Source: Lumbricus terrestris
Taxonomy: Eukaryota > Annelida > Clitellata > Crassiclitellata > Lumbricidae
Assembly (NCBI GenBank): GCA_949752735.1
Contig: OX457052.1
Span: forward strand, 37,203,868 to 37,267,867
Length of the DNA: 64,000 nucleotides
Direction of reading: 5' to 3'
The notes under the pieces are model-generated. The model was not told where the DNA came from. It saw nothing but the letters and a program-made list of their open reading frames with translations, and searched no databases. Positions 35,261 to 46,978 of this stretch are shown here, piece by piece. The first letter of the stretch is position 1. Each line of letters opens with the position of its first letter. Made by a program: the position numbers and the translations under genes.

Positions 35261-37101
35261 GTAAAACGTTGACATCATAGGTGATGCAGCATCAGCTTCA
35301 TTCATTGCCTCGCTTTAATTAACTGTCCGTAGGATAGTGAAATAAGTTTCAAGTTACGATTTTTGGATGGAGGAATTCTACATGCATTGTATTTATAATT
35401 ATTTTGAATACCAGGTGACATTACAATTTCGGAGCTCGAAACTTGACTTCTCCCATGACGTCTGAAGTGGCCAATTGATGATCTTTCCACAGTCATAATT
35501 ATTACTTGCCTCACATCAGGGTTTCCATGCTAGTATTATTATAATATACGACAGAGAATTTGAAAAACCCACATTTTGTACAGACCGCTAATTAAAATGG
35601 AAGGCCGTCGGTTGTCGTACAATATCATAAAATATCTTATTTAAGTTGTTGACAGCACAAGCACATAATTTCTCTATTTTAAACACGCAGTCAAGTCTCT
35701 TTCAGTTGTTTTACTGAGATGATAATTATATGGGTTAAAATTAGCGTTGTTTGTTGAATACTGGTGCTGCTCTAAGTGGGCTCAGGTAGGACATTGAAAC
35801 TTAATCATTATTCAATATAATTATTAATTCGATGCTTATGGGATTAATGTGTATAAAATGCATTGGGTTGATCAGGTATTAATAGCCTATATTTAAGGAA
35901 CTGAGTGCATCCGAATCGTTTGAATTATTATCCTGACCTTAATTATCCAATGGGGAGGTACAGTATAGCAATTGAATAGTAGATAATCTGACGCATTGTC
36001 GACCATGATTTCTGGCATAGACTTTGTTGGAGATGTTTAGAGTTGGTTCCACGTGTTTGCGTAGAGCACCACTGACGAATGTTGTATTATTTTGCTTACT
36101 GATGCAATGGTATGGATCCTAATGCCAGTATATATATGTTTAGTTGATTTTTCAAACAATTTCTAACATCAAAGAGACAAGAGACAAGGTGTCCTTTTTT
36201 TTATCAAAAGTCGAATTCGTAGGGCTATTTCAAAAACATGCAATTAAATTTTATATTGGCGAATACATATTATTTATTGCCTTGTTGCACATGCACCAAG
36301 CGTAACTCTAAGAAAAAATATTAGACAAAGTAAGGGCATAAGATAAAATTATCTGGTCCCGACAGAAGTTCTTGTACGAGAATATAATTTTGTTGTCTAT
36401 TCTTAGCCAGACAGTATGCATTAACGAGCAAGGTAGATAGTCAGTAATATTGCCGTTCCCTGTCTGTGAAAAGCTCGCTATCCAAGATGTATAAGATTCC
36501 AATTTTCAGTCGAATTCAGCCTCAGATGATGGACAGCTTCCAGGGGAAGACTTTAGTGGAGACATTCCAAATTGCAATGGTCCATAGCCTACATTGAGTT
36601 CTCAGAGCCGATAGAAAACATTATTACACGTTCATATAAAAAGTAGTTGAATGAATCCGTGACGAGTGCAGTTCATGTGTGTAGCAAAACATTTAATCCA
36701 AAGTTGAGATACAAAGAATATTTTGAACCCCGTTGAAGTGCAAAAAGGCTATCTACAACATTGTTATACAATGATGCCATTGAAATACATTAGTTCTCAT
36801 ACACTATCCTCTTCGATGTTCTCTGAAGTTGTTAGACCCATCCGAAAAGTGTTTGCCGGAAACAAACGTGTTCTTTGTCTATAGCTAATGTTGTCGGTAA
36901 AACTAATCAAGACACAAACAATTATTATTAGCGTCGGCTATTCTCAGACATGCTAGTGCGATGAGAAACGCTATTACATAGACACTTTGCTGCGAGATGC
37001 CGTTTGTAGATCATATCATGTTGAAGGGATGTAATTGACCCCAAGTGCTGATAAACCGACAAACAAGAATGCTAAAGATACTTCCAATTCATCATTGACG
37101 A
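35261..37101. other. Spacer and 3' flank of the gene E unit
   Basis: AT-rich, with no supported gene. The part after about 36480 resembles the 3' flanks of B, C and D (gatgccattgaaatacatt at 36770). Confidence 0.45.
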
Positions 37102-40100
37102 TCAAAATTTCTTTAATGAAAAAATGTGCAAATTTTCATAAAATGATGAAATTAGCAGATTTTTCTTTGCTTCGTAATGAAACCTATAATGCACAGTTTT
37201 ACTAAGTTGACTCCACTTAAATGTTTTCATATCGAGTAGGTAAACATATCCAAAGACATTATCACTCGCAAAAATATATTTGTTGTCCTGATCCAAAAAT
37301 AGACGAGAGTGCTGCAAATATTCTAACTTGCCAATCTCACTGGAAATCCGCCCATCAGTGTAACGGAGCCCTACGATCTTTCCATAACTTTTGTCTGAGC
37401 TGTTGTCTGTGATGACACTGATATTGGTTAGTTTCCACTCGCTTGCATGAAACCTGTGTACGTTGCCATTGAACAATTCAGCTGCTAATGTATCGTTTCC
37501 ATCTCTAAACAGTAGCGCATCCTTGAAGCCAACTGTTTCTCTGAGCCTGTATTGACTGATAATTTGCCCATCAGCGCTTAAAAAGCTTAAAAACATTTCC
37601 TGGCTTTCTTTTGATCCATGGCTAACGACTAATTCTCCATCGGGTTTCCGAATGACACTGAGTGGACTTTTAAAATCACTTGGAAGCGAAACGATTCTTA
37701 CAAGTTTCGCACTTTGATCGTAAATCTCTAAATGCAGAAGATCTTCTAAACGACGTACAACCAGTATTTGATTGCCACTAATTACTGACAAGCTGAAATC
37801 ATCATCCAGGTCCGACAGCCATTCCACAACTGTATTGCTTGCCATGTCTATCTTCCATATACATTTGCAATAATAATCGCTAATGTATACAGTATTGGTA
37901 TTTTGATTTCCAACAACCCTAAAATACCCAGGATACCCTGTCTTAATATCAAACGTGGATTTAATCTCATCGACAACAGTTATCATTAGCAGATCGTGCG
38001 GAACACTAACATCGTAAGCCCGTATATTTACAACATGATCCTGACACAGCAAGTAGATGAAGTCAATAATGTAGATCACACAAACATCGCCACAGGATTC
38101 GGGAGCAAACTTTGAGATCGAATGCATTGTGTATCCTGCAATTTAAAACAATGATCCTGACACAGGTTTCCGTTTCAATAGAAAGAATGAAGTTACAGCA
38201 TGCTTGGAAAATGTGAATCGAATTGGATCTGGAGTTCGAATCTTTAGCCGCCACTTGAGATTCCTTTCTACCTATAAGCTTATTTTGAATACAGGTCATT
38301 TTACCGCTTTATTGATCATGGTTCCGTTTCAATAAGTAAAACAAAACTCAAGTGCAATTTATATAGGCCTACAGGAAGAACGTGCATCTTGTGGCATGAT
38401 AGTCCATGATAGTAGTATCAAGTGGTGGGTTCGGTACCATGGAGCATGAGGCTGTAGGTTCGAATCCACCTCAATCCGCCGCATAGGGACCTTGAGTCTC
38501 ACTCGCAGTTGCTCGGGCTCTTCGGCTTGAAACTCCATTGCAGTGTCCGCGCTGTAGTCGGGACTCGGGAGCGCCTCTGAGCATATTGCAAATGTGAGAA
38601 ATAAAATAATAAATAAAATACATGAAAAAATAAATATCATGTCGTTTTCTGTTAATTAAATAACAATTTATAGGACTTCGTCAAGCTATGAGCATCAAAA
38701 GCAAAGGCGCTAAGATTCAACCATGATAGGCCTTCAACTCCCACTTCATGATACACTAGTTTGCACCACATTCGCGCGGAAACTCTGCTAATCATGACTG
38801 AATTTCAGTTAATGACTTATTCATTCAGTCAGTCCTTTAATATCGCCTATCTGAGACATATTGTCAAGCTAAATGGAGCAGTCTGAAGCTCTTGGGTCTA
38901 AGTAAAAATTAGGGTTTCCATAATATGGAGTTACATGTATATACTTTTATATAGGGTGCTTTGGGTATTAGCCTACTTGGTTCAGAACCTAGGAGCATCA
39001 ATACTGTTCTAGACTCTATTAAAGGCGCTCACAGGCCAAACAGGGATATCTATCAAGGCATTACTGTTTTGAGGCTCGTAAGGAACATGATAGTGGTGTT
39101 ACCTCGGAAAGCAGCAGGCTAAGATCAACACAGACCCCATCAGGTCATCATTTGGTTCTTCTCTATGCTATCTCTACAATGTTGTATATGGCCGTATCTC
39201 TTCCTATTTCTCTCTTCTCGACAACCTTGCTTCTTCTCCATTGGCCTTCAATTCTTGGAAAGTTTTTAAAACGGTTCTCATTACTAGATACTAAAATAAT
39301 ACTAGGGACTCTTTATACATCTTAAATACAATACCTAAATACAATTATCAGGAAGAGCGCCGCGGACCAATAGCAATCCGTGAGTGAGGAACTAGGAGTT
39401 CCCCTTGATAAGCAGACCGTGGAGCAGGTCGTCACTGAACATCAGAGGTGGGACGGTGTTAATTAGCATACAATAATTATTTCATAATATAAGACAAACG
39501 CAAAACTCTACCGGAAATACCATTTCGAATAAGTTTGAGAAGATTTCTACCTTCTGATGTTTTCGAGAAATAAGTTGGTTCCATTGCGTCATCGGTTGTC
39601 ATAACGACCGGGAATTCCTCTGCGACTTCATTCGTTGCCTGGGATTTTCCGTTTGCAACTCTAGTGAGTCGCTCGTCGGTTGAAAATGCTGCTGTTCTGT
39701 ACCATGTAGTGAGAAAGTCGAGTGCAGTGTGAATACCACTAGATGTAGCTTCTGTTGATGATTCATCCGAGTTCTTCAATTGACTGTTTGCATGGCTCAG
39801 TGGCTCTTGGTCGACTAAACCTAAAGCAAATACATGATTGTGTCAGCATACTTTACAACATTTTAGGTTTAGGGTTGAAGTTTATGTACTGAGTCTATCT
39901 TCGATTCGAAATTCGTCACCGAAGAAATATTCGTTATTCAATAATTATTATTTATTATACCTACGTGATAGTGACTCGCGCAGGCCTACACTTAGACCTG
40001 GGAGTGACTTTGGTCTGCTAATCTGACCCCACTTGACCCTAAAGTGACTTGAGGTCGACTTGAAGTCGACTTCTCGGCGTCAAAACGACTTGACCCGACT

Positions 40101-41477
40101 TGGCAGAAGAGCAACCGACTTCCGACTTGAAGTCGACTTCTGACATGGTAATAGCCATTAGCCTAGGTCTACGTACGGCTACTAATGCAAGAAGTCAAGC
40201 CAATTTTTCCTGCAAGCATTAATTTCATTTAGGCCTACAAATGAGTAATGAGGCCTCAACACTTAATTGATGCACGAATTTGTTACAGTTTTAGTAACCC
40301 AATTCAGGCTCATTGTGTTTCAGTTTGAATAGTTTTGTGATGCTTTGGGCCATCTAGTAACCTAGACAATGCGACGGCAAATTATTATAGGCCTATGAAT
40401 TTTAGCTTGTCCGTTGTCTGTGATTATTCAGATTACACTCATTATTGGTATTCTTAATATTAATATTAAATAAATTTCTAAAAAGCGCAAGGTCTAAGAT
40501 GAAATAGCGGACCGCGGACTGCATGCATGGTTACACTGAATGGCATGTTATGATAGCCTATATGCCTAATTTGTAATTCTGTTTTCATAGTTATTTGGCC
40601 ACTAGCGTCATATCGCATCTTAGCATAGGCCTATAGCATTGCAAGCGCATCATCAGGCTACTACAGCTACTAGGTCTACTCACTGACAGTAAAGTCTTTC
40701 ATTGGCCAATTGGCCCTACAATAGTTTTTCCGTCTGCAGACAACTGCAGATGCAGCGCACCAAAGTAGCGCCAAACTATCGATTTATTATAGGCCTTGTA
40801 GGCCTAGATCCAGCTTTCTTTGCGCCGAATTCACTGACCACTAGAAGTTCACTGATTTGCTTGATAAGCACACGTGCTAATATTGTAGTAACATTTTGTT
40901 CACCATTTTAATTAAGCGCATGCTAAGCGTGATGTTTAAGCATAAAATTGCAAATTATATGAACAGATCGGCAGACGGCAGTGTCTGCACGATAACCTAC
41001 CGGTAAAATAGGCCTAATCAGTATACCCTAGCCTAAGTCTCTGTTTAGCAAAGGCCTAATTCATTCTTGTAAACACACTAGGCAACAAAAGCTGCTTAAA
41101 TGTTGTCACAATCATTGGTTTGAATTGACAAATTTAACTATGTTTGTGTCTCAAGTCGGTTTAAGTCGACTTGAGGTAAAAACAACTTCAAGTGACTTCT
41201 ATCTACAAAATTCGACTTGGGGTCAGTTGCGGTGAGCAGAAACGACCCGACCCGACTTGGGATGACCAAGTCGACTGGAGTCGACTTATTGGGGTCGACT
41301 CCCAGGTCTACCTACACTGGAATCTCTATTTAGGCCTGAAGAACCAATATGGTTTATTTTACATCATATTGAAACAATCTAATGATTGAACTACCGATGA
41401 ACATTCCACTTACTGATTGCTAGGTTCAAAAAGACGATGACTAAGAACATCTTGGCTGCAAGAAATTCTCGGAGCAT
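37102..41477 (-). CDS. Gene E: propeller family member with shortened, cysteine-free hinge
   Basis: Three exons: 41477-41414, 39814-39551 and 38135-37102; 453 residues. Exon 1 encodes MLREFLAAKMFLVIVFLNLA. For exon 2 I chose the acceptor TTTAG|TC because GACCAAGAG then aligns with GDQKTLS in A; an alternative AG six bases upstream (39820) keeps the frame. The hinge is about 87 residues, and the Cys-pair motif is reduced to ANSQLKNSDESSTE, so both cysteines are gone. Exon 3 has FIYLLC, NIRAYDV, CKCIWKID, LEIYDQSAKLVRIVSLP, GELVVSH and GKIVGL. Intron 1 (1,599 bp) is mostly one 1,318-bp transposon, and intron 2 contains a SINE-2. An unusual stretch IDFIYLLCQDHVVNIRAYD lacks the short loop seen in A and B. 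Confidence 0.76.
38421..38625 (+). mobile_element. tRNA-derived SINE-2 copy in intron 2 of gene E
   Basis: gtaggttcgaatccacctca, then cactcgcagttgctcgggct and gaaactccattgcagtgtcc. The tail is reduced and ends gagaaataaaataataaataaaa. The orientation is opposite to the gene. Confidence 0.75.
39993..41310. mobile_element. DNA transposon, 1,318 bp, in intron 1 of gene E
   Basis: Ends tagacctgggagtgac and gtcgactcccaggtcta are inverted repeats with one extra base. An exact 8-bp duplication cctacact lies at 39985-39992 and 41311-41318. Both ends are packed with variants of aagtcgacttg (for example 40045-40075 and 41160-41180). The interior has no long frame. Eight-base duplications suggest hAT, or P-like; the ends do not settle which. 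Confidence 0.88.
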
Positions 41478-42073
41478 TTTTGGTCACGATCAAGTTTCAA
41501 GGCGCAGTGAAAATGTTTAGCCTAACTGTGCGAATCGCTTTCGTTCGATAGCAAGTGCGTTGAAGGACATTCCCGATCGAAATCTTTAACTAAAATGATT
41601 CTGTTTTGTTGTGATTCCTATATCTTTAAGACAACAATATGACTGCAGAGGTAAGCTAACAAGAATCAACGTCTGATAGTGAACTGTGTCGCTAATAATA
41701 TTTACTCGCATTCGTAATCTGAGCGTGGTCAATGCCATAACGCGGTGTCTCCCGCAACTGTTTCTCAGTACACACAGAATCTTTATGTGACAATTATTTC
41801 ATTAACAATTTGAAAGTTATTTATTACCAGCGTTGGGTTAAAATTCATCACCAATGATGCCAGATCTCTTTACATGTAAACATTGCTCAGCGCTTCACGA
41901 TGAACCTCGTTGGTTTCACATGAGCATCTGATAGCCTAGCCTACACACTTTCGTCAAAGTGCCACAGTGGTCCAAGCGTTGCAGCGGTTTAAGTGAACTG
42001 CGGATCAGTGTGTTTGAGATCAATGTCATTATTCCAGCGCTTTTGAGTAAGTTGGATCCCCCCCCCACACACA
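41478..42073. other. Upstream region of gene E
   Basis: The promoter-proximal block lies at 41549-41592 (minus: aaagatttcgatcgggaatg). Further blocks are taatctgagcgtggtcaatg (41717) and ccagcgttgggtt (41827). No gene. Confidence 0.5.
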
Positions 42074-42462
42074 CAGGGGCGGATACAGAAATTATCGAAA
42101 GGGGTCAAAATTTTTGTCTTTGGTCTTGAAGAATTTTCGTTGATCTGTGGCCGAAAAATCTGATGACCTTTATTTTACCACTTTGCCCGCCAGAAAACTG
42201 ATGACATTTTTAAAGCCTTAAGCCGATATCTTCGCAAAAAGAGCATTTCTTGAAAAAAAAAAATTTCCCCGTCAAAATTGCTGATGATTTTTTGTGCTAT
42301 AGTCATACGCTGCTATTTTCTTTTCTCTTTCTTCCCTATCACCTTTTTCCATTGCATCAAACCTGTAGGGGGACGTCCATTATGCCCGCCAGTATTATAA
42401 CACATATAAGCATTTCTCAATGGGGAGGCCATGACCGGTTGGACCCCCAGGATCAGCCCCTG
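42074..42462. mobile_element. Probable hAT-type MITE, 389 bp
   Basis: Ends caggggcggatacag and (reversed) caggggctgatcctg are inverted repeats with mismatches. The flanks cacacaca and cacacggt match at only five of eight bases. The left end lies in a ca-rich run, so the duplication is uncertain. Confidence 0.5.
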
Positions 42463-43350
42463 CACACGGTCTGTGCCCGCTAAGTGAGAGCAAATTCCCA
42501 GGGACCCGGCGATTTCTTGGGGCCGGGCTGCTCGTTAGTTATACAAAGTCCGATGTTTATTGTTAGATACATTTTTGAAATTAAAAAGGAATAGAATAGG
42601 AGTTGTATACATTTCTATAGTTATTGTTTTATATAGCTAAGGACATGTACCCGCACTCTCATTGTTTTAATGTGCTTTTGAAAAAGCATTAAATAGAGCC
42701 CAAATACAGTTTGAGTACTGTACGTAACTTTTAGCGGCCGGAAATTTTGTCACCGCCAATGCCTGCGCATAACATTGGAGTTACAATGTAGACATGCAGA
42801 GTTTGCAATTACGATTAGCTAATGTTATCACGTGTTTGGTTGACTGCTTATTTACTAGTGTCTGCGATCAACAGAGATTAAGCTGTACGACGAGGCGTTA
42901 TTTAGCGATTTCATCCACACAAAGCGCATTGTTTAAGTGTCATCTTTCACCAGTCGAACAATGGTCATTGTATATGCCATCAGAAATGGTTTATATGAAA
43001 TATCAATTCGTAGAGCCTACCATGTGGCTTTAATAAAGTTTGAATGCTACACATGTAGATGGTTGATTGACTGCAGATGCAGTGGCTGTGGCATTGGCTG
43101 TGGGATGCAGAGACATTCTTCCTTCTGTAACGGTTACTGTGTGCTAAGACTGACCAAGTCATTTACTTGCTTTTATCACTATTCAGCCATTGATTAATTT
43201 TTTTATGCCTTATCATTGGACAACTGCGACAGTTAATGTAGGCTAACCGAAGTAAGACGTTGACGCATGCGCTTAGGCAGTATCTGCATCCATAGTTTAT
43301 CTTTAAGTAGTCTACTTTTCGTAGGCGGATGATACTGTTTTGCATTGTAC
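42463..43350. other. Distal upstream region of gene E
   Basis: Contains the distal module around 42920-42985. Short frames here show no recognisable content. Confidence 0.4.
42955..42971. promoter_or_regulatory. Inverted SOX-like site pair, distal upstream block of gene E
   Basis: gaacaatggtcattgta, preceded by catctttcaccagtc. About 1.5 kb upstream of the ATG. Confidence 0.4.
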
Positions 43351-43676
43351 ATAGGCGTAGGGGACATTTCGGCAGTGGGGGGGGGCAAAGATTTGACTTT
43401 TACCCGAAAAGTAAACTGTAAAAAAATTTGGCGGACCGCGAACGGACATATTTGTCAGTTTATTCGTCAAAATTTTCTGATGACCTTTTTTTAGTAGTTC
43501 GCACAAATCTTCTGAGAATATGGCTGTTTCACCCCTGTGTGCCCGAAAAAATCGTCCCGTGCCTGTTTGTCCGAAAAAAAGTTTGTCCGCCCATGCCTGC
43601 TTTGCCCGAAAAACACATTTGCCCGAAATTTGGGGGGGCGGGCATTTACTCCCCCCACCTCCTACGCCTATTATAG
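43351..43676. mobile_element. MITE-like inverted-repeat element
   Basis: Ends ataggcgtaggggac and (reversed) ataggcgtaggaggt, followed inward by G-rich and C-rich runs. The flanks gcattgta and gcgttgta are similar but not directly adjacent to the ends, so the termini are approximate. Confidence 0.55.
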
Positions 43677-43828
43677 CGTTGTAAAATAACAAATTGTATC
43701 TATAAATTTGCAATGCCCCTCTCGCGGTGCTACCAAATCAGTGTAAAACGACCAAGAGAAAAGAAAGTAGTTCTCAGATAGCGAAAAGATGTGATTCTGG
43801 GCCAGTTAACAACGAAGTACGTGTCAAT

Positions 43829-44989
43829 CAGTGGCGTAGCAAGGTCTTGGGGGGCCCCTGTGCAGAGCTTAGGTGGTGGGCCCTTAAATGCTCGAAACCC
43901 CATTCGATTTCAAACAACAAAGCTGTGCAAAACGCATGGTTCCTTTACGAAATTTGCATATTTAACACCAAAGCTGAATGAAAATAAACAAGCCACATTT
44001 TTTATTATTTTAGCAAATTTGTCTAATGAAACATATTCTTCTCCATATCAGCAGAGAAAAATTGAACTAGAATACCATACAAAAGTAATCAGAAAAAACT
44101 TCTTCATCTCCTGAAGTATTAATCATCAATCGCTCATAGGCCCTACTTAAATTCTCCAAGCTGTTGGGTTTGTTGATTAAAAGAGCGGGAAAATGTAACG
44201 AATTTGGCAAGTATGAAATGACTCAATCAAGTCTATGGCTAACCTACTACGGGAGTCTAAATCCGAAATGCTAAAAATGCTCGTTTGCGCGCCTTCTCTT
44301 GTGCAAAAATATCCACCACTTTTTAGGTGTCAAGTTTGAATCCATTGGTGATGTAACTGCTACCGTAGCCTCTGAAGTTCGAGGCCTACTCGGCTCAGTC
44401 AGTGTCAATATCCATGTCAACTACCACCTCTGCACTGATAAAACCGGAATTCTATTCGGCCTCCATGTCTGGTGTAGTCATCAGTGCAAGCTCGCTCTCC
44501 GCAGGCATCATAAATGCGGAATTTTTTGCATTTTGGCGGTTTTCTTTACCCGTTCTTCTCGTGCTTGTCGCTTAGCAGCGCCACTTAAATACGACTTAGG
44601 CATAACTTGGGGGACAGAAAGAGTGACGATCGAGATTTTAAAAATATGCAATTTCAAAGTAAATAGGCTATGCAGTTATCTTTTATAAATTTCACATTTT
44701 ACTACAAAGATAATAAATTTCAAACGCGTCTGCGTAGACCATGAGACAATTATGTTTAGGCCTATACGTCAGTACAACTATTTCCGGCCAAAGACTGCAA
44801 AGAATAAAGATATTTGTAATAAGGTAGCCTAATCATGGACATTCCGGCTGAAACCCAAAAAATTACTAGGTGTGTACGAGGTTCTGAATATCCTTAAAGT
44901 AAAAAATTGACTCTGACCCCAAGGGGGCCCCTGACAGCCGGGGGCCCTCGTGCACTGCACAGGTTGCACGCCCTATTGCTACGCCACTG
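43829..44989 (-). mobile_element. hAT transposon derivative, 1,161 bp
   Basis: Perfect 14-bp inverted repeats cagtggcgtagcaa (43829-43842) and its reverse complement (44976-44989). An exact 8-bp duplication gtgtcaat lies at 43821-43828 and 44990-44997. G/C-rich subterminal runs lie at both ends. The minus strand retains the start of a transposase (44508-44603); the rest is deleted. Confidence 0.92.
44508..44603 (-). pseudogene. hAT transposase N-terminal remnant
   Basis: Thirty-one codons beginning MPKSYLSGAAKRQAREERVK. A basic YLSGAxKR start is characteristic of the TTF-zinc-finger / ZMYM-like hAT transposases. A stop follows; no zinc finger or catalytic core remains. Confidence 0.6.
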
Positions 44990-45289
44990 GTGTCAATGGA
45001 TAAAGCTGATTGCCGAGTGCAGGACCAATGGAGGCGAAAGCTCGAGTGTAAAATTGGCCAAAGCAGTCCTTGCTCGAGCGAAAGGAAGATCGTGTCTGTC
45101 ACGTGAGCGTAGTGGACGAAGAGACTGTAGGCTGACGACCGCAGCAGGCGGATGGGATCACGAACAGGGATGCCACTCGTAGTTCTTTTTCCTCCTAGAT
45201 CTATGTTCTTTCGGTCTCGTCTAGGCTTCTAGCTTTGTTGCTGTCAGCACCTAACTTATATAGGCTACTAAAGGCATTAGAAATAATAG

Positions 45290-45832
45290 AGCCTACATAA
45301 GTGTCTTTGCAAAAACGAACACTAGAAAATTTTCTATTAAGTACCAGGGTCCTCTTTTATGGAATAACATACCAGAAAGTATTCGTGCATCCAGGAGTCT
45401 CGCTCAGTTTAAAATACAAATCCGTGCATACACATTGAACAATGTAAAATGAACTCCTTTATTTAACCAATGTTCATGCTTATTATTATGTTTTTGATAT
45501 ATGTTTTGAGGGAAAGTATCCCGTTGCTTCTGTTCATTTGCTTTCAAAGCACCGCCATTAATTAATTAATATCGCATCTGCTTTTTATCTTCTATTGTTA
45601 CCCCAATGAATTTTCTGGTAAATAGGCCCCACTAGCGGGATCATTCCCTTCGGGTAGCCTATTGGTTCTGCCACACTCAGTATTGGTTGCTTACCTGTCC
45701 ATATAATCGCAAATGTTAACTAGCAATCAATCACTGTGTGTACTATCCTGTAAGCAAAATTGCCTGCTTGTCTTTGTTTTTTTGGTGGATCAATAAACCA
45801 ATTAAATTGGGAAAAAAATTGAATCTACCTTT
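45290..45832 (+). pseudogene. 3' end of a CR1-like LINE
   Basis: An open stretch reads TRKFSIKYQGPLLWNNIPES, then IRASRSLAQFKIQIRAYTL, and stops at about 45450. This is the standard C-terminus of CR1/L2 reverse transcriptases. The 3' UTR follows, with ggccccactagcgggatcattccc and ggtggatcaataaaccaatt; it matches 26570-26812. The 5' part is truncated, as is usual for LINE insertions. Confidence 0.8.
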
Positions 45833-46978
45833 TTCTTCTTACGGCGGTGTTTCTGACTTTGTTAGAAAAGAATAGACATTAGAGGTTAAAAAACACCAAA
45901 TTTAAGATTTTGGAGCGATAGACTGAAAAAGGTCGATATTTTCAGGGGAAAAGAAAAAATGAAGAATTTTGGTAGAAAGACAAAAAAGGGCGTTAGAAAT
46001 TTCAAGCGAAAAAATACATAATTACAAATCAAATCAATTACAATGAAATTATCCACGTATTAATTTTCTCAAACAAAGTTTAAATCTAAATTTTCTAGAC
46101 TGTAATTCTGCCGGATCTGACCTTTTCTTTACATTCAGAGTGGCATCCATGATCACAAAGATATGCCAGCTTAGGCGCTGCCAAAGTAGGACCGGGAAAT
46201 TAGAGCAGCACATTTCTTTTGATAGGAGTATTGGTAAATTTGATATTGATTTCGCGGCATGTTTTTATGCATGAAATAAAAAGATCTCCAATTATAGGCT
46301 ACAGCTACTTTTACAATAAATGTTTCTTGCTGGTCTCGTGAATTGACGTCGCTTGCCATGTTATTTGAAATGACTGTATCTTAAAGTAAACAAGTAAGTA
46401 AACGCCTGTTCTTTGTTAAATCAACTGTTCATCCGCATTTTGATATACATACACCTATATATGATTATAGTCTTTCTAGCAGTCAACTGTCAATATGAGT
46501 ACAATATTCTAACTATAATAAGCGTCTTGCGTAGTAGATTATCCACAAGAAGTAGGCAAGGGTCGTACAATGGTGGTCCAGTAGTATAATCCATTTTTGC
46601 TGAGGCATTTTGGTGGAAGTAGGTCTAACATATGCTATAATTTATGTTTAACAAAGTCTATAGAAGTCTTTACAGTTCGTGTAGGGAAGGAAAACACTTG
46701 GAAGACAAGCTACACGACGCTTTTGATCGACAACAAACCAGTTGAGAGAGAGAAAATGTCTTCTGTTTTCGATCAAGTCATAGAAGAACAAAAACAACAG
46801 ATCGATGGGTTCCAACAATGTGTTATGACAAATGAAGGAAAGATGAGCTCAGTTGTAAGCCTACTATAAAGAGACAGGAAACGTTGCAGACTCCCTGCAA
46901 ATAGAGAATGTTTGTTGGGAAGATATTACGAGGGATGCTGATTATTAGCTGGGTGCAAAAGTTTTCAATGTTTCAAAT
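45833..46978. other. 3' flank of the gene F unit
   Basis: No confident gene. A 90-codon plus-strand frame at 46597-46869 includes FDQVIEEQKQQIDGFQQCV, which reads like protein. However, its last part (gatgagctcagttgt) coincides with non-coding flank shared with C and D, so I do not call a gene. Confidence 0.4.

Noticed and set aside
46597..46869. Plus-strand gene with FDQVIEEQKQQIDGF
   Set aside because: Overlaps flank sequence shared with other units that is non-coding there; no splice support and no recognised domain.
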